DNA from: Planctomycetota bacterium
Lineage (GTDB): Bacteria > Planctomycetota > UBA11346
DNA length: 64,000 bases
Assembly (NCBI GenBank): GCA_014193115.1
Contig: BJHQ01000012.1
Span: forward strand, 22,803 to 86,802
Reading direction: 5' to 3'
The stretch's first letter is position 1; each line of letters opens with the position of its first letter. The position numbers and the translations under genes are program-made. The notes beneath the pieces are model-generated. The model had not been told where the DNA came from, did not search any database, and worked only from the letters and a program-made list of their open reading frames with translations. Positions 58,574 to 64,000 of this stretch are shown piece by piece.

Positions 58574-61500
58574 ATGCAGTGCCTGATGAACCGGATGTGG
58601 CTCGGGCTGCTGCTGATCCTGACCGTGGCCTCGACTTCTGGGTCCACAGCGGCTGTGGAGATTGCCGCGATTCCACCGGTTGCCGCCACCAGCGAGGCGA
58701 TGATCGAGGTGCAATTGAAATCGGGCGTGCTGTGGAATGGCCGACCGCACAACCTGGTGCTGATGCTGAGCGCCGAGCAAGGACGCTGGCAGCGGGTACG
58801 CGGTTACTTTTTGTCAGTTTCCGTGGGCGATGTCCATGGTTACGTGGTGTCGGCCGAGACATCGCCAACCCGGGCATCGTGGGACATCGTCCTCTTCCTA
58901 CCCGGCGATCTCTACAACAAAGAGGCGCTGTTCGGGCGATTCCGCGTCCGGGCCGAGCGTTCCGCACCCCAAGCGCCGTGGGCTGCCACCTACGAAGCGC
59001 AGATGATGGCCCAGCCGGTCTACCGCGGTGCGGCAATCGTCACCGATCTGCCGCTGCCGCCGAAACGCCCCGGTGCAACGCCGGTCGCCCCCGGTGAGCA
59101 TCCCCGGCTGCTGTTCCGCAAATCCGACCTTCCCGAACTGCGCAAACGCTTGGCGACGCCCTTCGGCCAGGCGGCCAAGGACATCTTCGAAAAAGGCGAC
59201 ACCGAATGGAGCGGTCTGTGCGGCTGGGCTGACAGCGGCGACAAGAAGAAATTTCTTGGCAGCGATCCGGCATCATTGGGCATCCTGTATCAGCTGACCG
59301 GCGACAAAGCCTATGCCGAGCGCGCCAAAGAACCCTTCATGGCTGAACTGGCCACCGAGAACTATGGATTCCTCGGCATCGGCCAGATTTGGGCGAGCCG
59401 CATGCTGGTGCTGTCGATCGCCTGGGACTGCCTGCGCGAGGCCTGGCCCGACGATTTCAACCGGCAGGTCGAAAATGTCTTCATCAATCGCTGCGAATTG
59501 CTGTTCTTCAATAGCGGTGGGAATAGCGCAGCAACCAGCAACTGGGCCGGACCGCGGAACGCTGGCGCCGGCATGGCCTCGCTGGTCATGGCTGGTGATC
59601 CTGGCGATCCACCGCCGCCGTTGTTCTCGCTGCAAGGCGCCTCCACTCGCGCCGGCAACCGTTTTTCTCCGCTTCGCCTGGGCATCTACCGCGCCGACCT
59701 GCCGTTGGTCACCGAACTGCCCGCCCTGCCGGATGCGTCCGTACCAGTGTGGACACCTGGAAAAAACCTCGACGGCTGGATCTGGCCGGGCCTGCTGACG
59801 ATCGAACTGCGCGGGGTCCAGGATCTCCTCGCCGGCATGGGCGGCGCCGCCAAGGCCATCCCGGTGGAAGGCGCCACCACCACCAGCACGGTGTTCACCG
59901 CCGCCGAAGGTCCGACCGACATCGCCCTGCGTTTCGTCAAGCTGCCGCAGGACCTGGCGGGCAAGGATGGCATTTTGGCAGATGCCGTGCTCGGCACCAA
60001 AGGTTCGCGCACCACCGTGCTGAGCTGCCTGTTCAAAGTCGCCAGCGATCTGCGGGTGCGCTGCTCGCCCTTGGCCAAGGGCGCGGTGACCTGGCTCGAC
60101 AGCGCCAAACTCGATCCGGATCAATGCTATCTGCTCAAGGCGGGAACCCACCGGGTGCTGGTCTATGTCAGCGCCAAAAACGATGAAACCGTGGCTGGTC
60201 GGCTGGATCCGATCCTGCTCGATGCCGGTGCCGATGCGGTGGCCTTGGAGGATTCCCTGCGCCAGTTCGCCGGGCTGGAGCGCGGCGACTGGGAGGCGAA
60301 AGGCCGGCCGGATTTCCTGAAGGACTACCTGGTCGATGCAGGACGGAGCCTGCACTACAAATACTGTTGGCTGGGGATGGGCGAAGGCGGATTTCACGCG
60401 GAAACCGGCCACTACAGCCACGATGGCGGCCGGGGCATCTATCCGTATGCCCTGATGCACTGGAACGTCTTCGGCCGGCTGGTCAGCGGTCGCGGGGATA
60501 TCGCCCGCTACGTGCCGCGTCATGTGTTCAGCAACCCGGTCGGTGATCCCGTGCCCGGGCATTACAGCCCAAAGTCCCGTTTGCAGGGCCTCGCCATCAG
60601 CGGCATCAATTCACCATGTGCGGCTGCGTATGCCGCGACTCTGCCGTTCCTCGAACCAGCGTGGCGGCCAGCCGCGTTGTGGCTCTGGCAGCAGGATGAG
60701 CGGATCGATCCGGCCAAGCCAGAGCTGGCGGTCAAGAACGATCCATTGATCGCCTTCTTTACCTATCCGCTTGACCTGGAGTCGCGGCCGCCGACTTCGC
60801 CGATCTGGCCCCTGACCTGGTCCTCGCCCTTCCGTGGATGGTATGGCTACCGCAATGGGTACAGTGGAACCTCCAAGGACGCGCTCGTCCAGGTCTTTGC
60901 CAAAGCCTCCAATCCGATGGGTTGGAACCATGCTGATACTGGCACCTTCGCCATCCAGGCCCTTGGCCAGGGCTGGGCAGTATCGGTGGACAATCGCGAA
61001 GGCTACCGCTTCCAGGAATCTGTTGTGCAGATCCCGTCGATCGTCAATCATGGTGGCGGCTATGGCGTCGTGCGCAGTTCTACCACCGAACCGGATGGAT
61101 CCGGCACGTTATCGATCGATCTGGGCAACGTGTATGTACCGACCGAAAACGTGCCGCCGCTGCTCGACAAGAACCGGATGTATATCCCTGGAATGACCGA
61201 GCCTAGCGGTCCGATCACCCAGGGGCGGTTCCTGGCCGTGGATTACAGCGGTAAATCCGGCGTTCCGGTAGTGGTCGTGATCGTCGATCGCATCGATGGC
61301 TTGGATGGACTGCAACGCCACTGGCAGTGGATGATTCCGCTGCACCTGCGGGATGGGGTGACATACACTGAACATGACTTCACCGCCAACGCCGGCGATG
61401 CCACACTCCGGGTGACCTTCGCCCATCCAGCCAAGCCAGAATTCAAGAAGCCTGGCGAAGGATCGGTGACCGCGACCACCCGGAAGAAAGAAGCGAAGAA

Positions 61501-61792
61501 GGACGCCACCGAAGCCCTCGATCTGAAGATCGAAGGTTCTGATGGTGAAGTCGCCGGCCTGGGTTCGACCAAAAAGATCAAGGAGGCCAAGAAAGCGGCA
61601 GCTACCGAACCGCATCCCCTGCTGGGCGTCGGCGTGGTTGGCAGCGATCATTTCTTCGCTGTGGCGACCATCGGCGCTGGAGCACCGCCGGCCGTCGAAG
61701 TGCGCGGAACCGGACTCGACGCCGTGGTCGTGATCGGCAATCGCAGCTACCGATTCGATGGCTCCCGGGTGGTGGTCGGCGACAAGCCGTAA
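58574..61792 (+). CDS. Heparinase II/III-like protein (1)
   Basis: 1072 aa from MQCLMNRMWLGLLLILTVAST (signal peptide), 4 bp after the HEAT gene. After an N-terminal beta domain it has GEHPRLLFRKSDLPELRKRLATPFGQ (about 175), the usual lead into the alpha/alpha-toroid of heparinase II/III-type lyases, then ILYQLTGDKAYAERAKEPF, GLGxGGFHAETGHYSHDGGRGIYPYALMHW-type helices (about 610-640) and a C-terminal beta-sandwich. Probably a periplasmic polysaccharide lyase or hydrolase; catalytic Tyr/His not certain. A Lys/Ala-rich insert lies at about 965-1015. Paralogue of the next gene. Confidence 0.78.
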   Translation: MQCLMNRMWLGLLLILTVASTSGSTAAVEIAAIPPVAATSEAMIEVQLKSGVLWNGRPHNLVLMLSAEQGRWQRVRGYFLSVSVGDVHGYVVSAETSPTRASWDIVLFLPGDLYNKEALFGRFRVRAERSAPQAPWAATYEAQMMAQPVYRGAAIVTDLPLPPKRPGATPVAPGEHPRLLFRKSDLPELRKRLATPFGQAAKDIFEKGDTEWSGLCGWADSGDKKKFLGSDPASLGILYQLTGDKAYAERAKEPFMAELATENYGFLGIGQIWASRMLVLSIAWDCLREAWPDDFNRQVENVFINRCELLFFNSGGNSAATSNWAGPRNAGAGMASLVMAGDPGDPPPPLFSLQGASTRAGNRFSPLRLGIYRADLPLVTELPALPDASVPVWTPGKNLDGWIWPGLLTIELRGVQDLLAGMGGAAKAIPVEGATTTSTVFTAAEGPTDIALRFVKLPQDLAGKDGILADAVLGTKGSRTTVLSCLFKVASDLRVRCSPLAKGAVTWLDSAKLDPDQCYLLKAGTHRVLVYVSAKNDETVAGRLDPILLDAGADAVALEDSLRQFAGLERGDWEAKGRPDFLKDYLVDAGRSLHYKYCWLGMGEGGFHAETGHYSHDGGRGIYPYALMHWNVFGRLVSGRGDIARYVPRHVFSNPVGDPVPGHYSPKSRLQGLAISGINSPCAAAYAATLPFLEPAWRPAALWLWQQDERIDPAKPELAVKNDPLIAFFTYPLDLESRPPTSPIWPLTWSSPFRGWYGYRNGYSGTSKDALVQVFAKASNPMGWNHADTGTFAIQALGQGWAVSVDNREGYRFQESVVQIPSIVNHGGGYGVVRSSTTEPDGSGTLSIDLGNVYVPTENVPPLLDKNRMYIPGMTEPSGPITQGRFLAVDYSGKSGVPVVVVIVDRIDGLDGLQRHWQWMIPLHLRDGVTYTEHDFTANAGDATLRVTFAHPAKPEFKKPGEGSVTATTRKKEAKKDATEALDLKIEGSDGEVAGLGSTKKIKEAKKAAATEPHPLLGVGVVGSDHFFAVATIGAGAPPAVEVRGTGLDAVVVIGNRSYRFDGSRVVVGDKP

Positions 61793-62459
61793 GCGGACTG
61801 CGTTGATGCGCCTCGACGCCGAGTTCGCTCAATGATCGCAGGAATCGACCTCCGATTACCAAGCCGGAGCACCTCGTCCCAACAGGGCTGACCTCTGGTC
61901 GACGAGGGTATCATTGCGTCCAACTAGGACAGGGCCGTTCGCGCAAAACCATTGGGGAAACTGCCGAGTCGCCAAGCCTGACAGGCACATACAAACGTCG
62001 TTTTCAAACGGCTGCAACCCTCGTCCGCCCAGAGGCGGCCGGCGGTCGCCATATTCCCAGAGAAATCGAGGGTGGCCGTCTGCCCAAGGGGCAGCGAGAC
62101 TCCTTCACCGCACGCAGGCTGTATTTTCAGCAGCCTGCTCGTGATGGAAGGTTTGACGAAGATCCATCCGCATCCGGTCGGTCCAGCCGTCAGATCCATT
62201 CTTAGGTTTGTTCTTCGGTTTCTTGTCACCCTGGCGTTACTTCTGCTGGTTGCGGCGGAAGTTGCTTCGAGCAGGTCAACAATTCATCATGAACAGCGTA
62301 TTGATTTCGCTCGTCACCGCCTTCGAACATTGATTGATATCGAAACAACCTCACCTGAGGTGTTCTCGACAATTTGACCGAGATTCACTCGCTCATGGTA
62401 TTGCATGAATGTACTATTGCCGAAGAGCAGCTGTCCCACGAATCGCCTGGAGCCACGTC
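61793..62459. other. 667-bp gap between heparinase-like paralogues
   Basis: No convincing gene. A 78-aa ORF at 62144-62377 has a hydrophobic stretch (ILRFVLRFLVTLALLLLVAAEVA) but no ribosome binding site or family support. The minus-strand ORF 61924-62229 is likewise unsupported. A hairpin is at 62114-62138. The promoter of the downstream gene must lie here; none is obvious. Confidence 0.5.
62114..62138. terminator. Hairpin in the gap between heparinase-like genes
   Basis: GCAGGCTG and CAGCCTGC form a perfect 8-bp stem with a 9-base loop (TATTTTCAG). About 320 bp after the operon stop and without a T-tract, so it may be a repeat arm rather than a terminator. Confidence 0.35.
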
Positions 62460-64000
62460 ATGTCGATGAAGCAACTCAGTACCTCTGGAACAACAACGGC
62501 TGCCGGCAGATGGTCGAACAGCGCGATTATCCGCTTGGCCGTGACCGGATGGTGGCGCCATGGGGTAGTTGTGCTGTTGGCCTTCATCTCGTCGCTGGTC
62601 GCGGATGACCTGACGTCTCTGGCGCCTGTGAACGCACCAGGCGATGCCATGATCGAAGTGAAATTGAAGGGTGGTCTGCTTTGGGAAGGTCGCCAGCACA
62701 ACCTGGTCCTGCTCCTGAATGCAGAAGGCGGGCGGTGGCAACGAGTATGGGGATATTTCCAATCGATTTCCCGGAACGAGTCCCATGGCTATGTGGTGGC
62801 ATCCGAGATCGGCGCCACCACGGCGCGCTGGGACGTCGTGATGCATCTGCCCGGCGACTTGTGGGCGAAGCGTGCGACGTTCGGCCGATTCCAGATCATC
62901 GCCGAACGATCGGATCCGCAATCGCCTTGGCGCGCTGTGTATGAAGCCAGGGTCATGACCAATCCCGTCTTCCGGGGCGAAGCGGAAGTGCTCGATCTCC
63001 CATTCCCCGCTCGTCGTGCCGGGTATGTCCCGATCGTCCCCGGCGAGCATCCGCGCCTGCTTTTCCGCAAATCGGACCTTCCCGAACTCAGGAAACGTCT
63101 GGCGACGCCATTCGGCCAGGCGGCAAAACGCATCTGGGAGGAGGGCCGTCCGGCCTGGCGCGGCCTCTGCGGATGGCCCGATTCCGGGGTCGATAAAAAG
63201 CCATTCCTGCACGACGACCCGGCCGCGCTCGGCGTGCTCTACCAGCTCACCGGCGATCGGACCTATGCCGATCGCGCCTTGCCCGCCTTCCTGGTCGAAC
63301 TGGGCACGGAAAATTACGGCTTTTTAGGCATTGGCGGGATTTGGTCGGATCGGTTGATGACCCTCGCCGTGGCCTGGGACTGCCTGCGCGAAGCCTGGCC
63401 AGACGACACCAATCGCCAGATCGAGCAAAAATTCCTTCAGCGCATCGAACTGCTCTTCTACAACAGCGGTGGCAATATCGCCCCGACCAGCAATTGGACG
63501 GCTCCGCGGAATTCCGGAGGCGGCATCGTGGCGCTGACGATGGCCGGTGACCCCGGAGATCCACCGCCGGCGTTGTTTTCGCTCAACGGCGGGACCAGCC
63601 GGTTCGAGATGAAGTTCACCCCGTTGCGTCTGGGCATCTATCGTTCGGACCTGCCTCTGGTCATCGAATGTGCTCCGCTGGCCGACGTCAGCGGTCCGGA
63701 GTGGACGCTGGGCAAGCCCATGTCGGGCTGGGTCTGGCCGGGCCAGGTAACCCTCGAACTGCGCGGGATCCAGGATCTCTTGTCCGGGCTGGGCGGTGCG
63801 GGCGAGGCGGTACCGGTGGAAGGGACCACCACCACCAGCACGGTGTTCGCCACCGGAGAAGGACCCACAGAAATCGCCCTGCGCTTCAAGCATCTGCCAG
63901 CAGAAGCAACCGGCCCAGACGGATTGCAGGCGGGAATCATCCTGGGCGGAACCGGCCCGCGCACGACGGTCGTGAGCACCTTGTTTCGCGTGGCCGAGGA
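62460..64000 (+). CDS. Heparinase II/III-like protein (2), 3'-truncated by window edge
   Basis: Absent from the ORF track because it has no stop before the window ends. Start ATGTCGATGAAGCAACTC, or the ATG two codons on. Hydrophobic signal/anchor (WWRHGVVVLLAFISSLVA), then co-linear with the preceding paralogue: MIEVKLKGGLLWEGRQHNLV, PGEHPRLLFRKSDLPELRKR, VLYQLTGDRTYADRA, TENYGFLGIGGIWSDRL, WDCLREAWPDD, FYNSGGNIAPTSNWTAPRNS. At least 513 codons. Probably a second secreted polysaccharide-active enzyme produced by tandem duplication; the gap suggests its own promoter. Confidence 0.85.
   Translation, partial: MSMKQLSTSGTTTAAGRWSNSAIIRLAVTGWWRHGVVVLLAFISSLVADDLTSLAPVNAPGDAMIEVKLKGGLLWEGRQHNLVLLLNAEGGRWQRVWGYFQSISRNESHGYVVASEIGATTARWDVVMHLPGDLWAKRATFGRFQIIAERSDPQSPWRAVYEARVMTNPVFRGEAEVLDLPFPARRAGYVPIVPGEHPRLLFRKSDLPELRKRLATPFGQAAKRIWEEGRPAWRGLCGWPDSGVDKKPFLHDDPAALGVLYQLTGDRTYADRALPAFLVELGTENYGFLGIGGIWSDRLMTLAVAWDCLREAWPDDTNRQIEQKFLQRIELLFYNSGGNIAPTSNWTAPRNSGGGIVALTMAGDPGDPPPALFSLNGGTSRFEMKFTPLRLGIYRSDLPLVIECAPLADVSGPEWTLGKPMSGWVWPGQVTLELRGIQDLLSGLGGAGEAVPVEGTTTTSTVFATGEGPTEIALRFKHLPAEATGPDGLQAGIILGGTGPRTTVVSTLFRVAE

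Noticed and set aside
59273-60562. 429-aa minus-strand ORF
   Set aside because: Shadow of heparinase-like gene 1.
62144-62377. 78-aa ORF with hydrophobic stretch
   Set aside because: No ribosome binding site, homology pattern or operon context; kept only as a note in the gap entry.
1-64000. tRNA, rRNA or riboswitch genes
   Set aside because: No cloverleaf-like, rRNA or recognisable riboswitch consensus was seen on either strand; a covariance scan was not possible here.

Overview
The window is a GC-rich bacterial chromosome segment with one sharply AT-rich block (about 41.3-49.5 kb). Nothing in it is a firm taxonomic marker, and there are no rRNA or tRNA genes. The mix of Gfo/Idh dehydrogenases, phytanoyl-CoA dioxygenases, AraC regulators, a DUF6807/PmoA-like gene, a SUMF1 protein, a HEAT-repeat lipoprotein, heparinase-like proteins and Ala/Pro-rich tails suggests a Planctomycetota/Lentisphaerota-type (PVC-like) organism. 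That assignment is inference. LolA-like, TolC, RND and ExbBD genes indicate a diderm envelope.

Layout. 1-12 kb: end of a DUF349 gene overlapping an ABC exporter, a zincin-type metallopeptidase, a 1582-aa DUF4011/SF1 helicase/VSR-like nuclease/DUF3320 protein, a LolA-like protein, a DJ-1 protein, and a small secreted protein coupled to coaD. 12-21 kb: Mrp ATPase, a chimeric gene remnant, a SUMF1 protein, an alcohol-dehydrogenase remnant, a Gfo/Idh - DUF6807 - hydroxyacid dehydrogenase operon divergent from an AraC regulator, and an Ig/DUF4214 lipoprotein. 21-27.5 kb: a DMT transporter, an epimerase/PhyH pair divergent from a second AraC, and a Gfo/Idh gene divergent from a third AraC. 27.5-41.3 kb: NADP-isocitrate dehydrogenase with a small lipoprotein, a TolC-MFP-RND efflux operon, a REC-SpoIIE phosphatase, glucose-6-phosphate isomerase, a Pro/Ala-rich membrane protein, a truncated IS5-type transposase, and a protein with two L7/L12-CTD-like domains.

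41.4-49.5 kb is the outstanding region. I read it as an integron gene-cassette array without a visible integrase (a CALIN). It has about 13 attC-like sites, most 80-93 bp, with 5' ends of type RYYYAACAAG.CGATGC.CCGGAGCCGG and 3' ends of type CCGGCCCGGTGATCTTTGACGTTGGGC (motifs described, not exact). The sites separate short AT-rich genes that all lie on the + strand: a DUF6886-like protein, a P-loop ATPase, a serine beta-lactamase-fold protein, a Cys-rich zinc-binding candidate, a frameshifted peptidase E, an APH-like kinase, a DUF4177 protein, two paralogous cassette proteins, and several unknowns. Several cassette ORFs run into the attC site and take a common C-terminal tail from it. Three sites carry a shared extra segment of about 150-230 bp with a conserved hairpin.

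49.5-64 kb: SRPBCC protein, PhyH dioxygenase, prephenate dehydrogenase, a c-type cytochrome lipoprotein, a five-gene operon (ExbB, ExbD, a TonB-like-topology protein, a HEAT lipoprotein, a heparinase-like protein), and a second heparinase-like paralogue running off the end of the window.

Limits: identifications come from reading motifs in the given translations. No search, alignment or folding was run.
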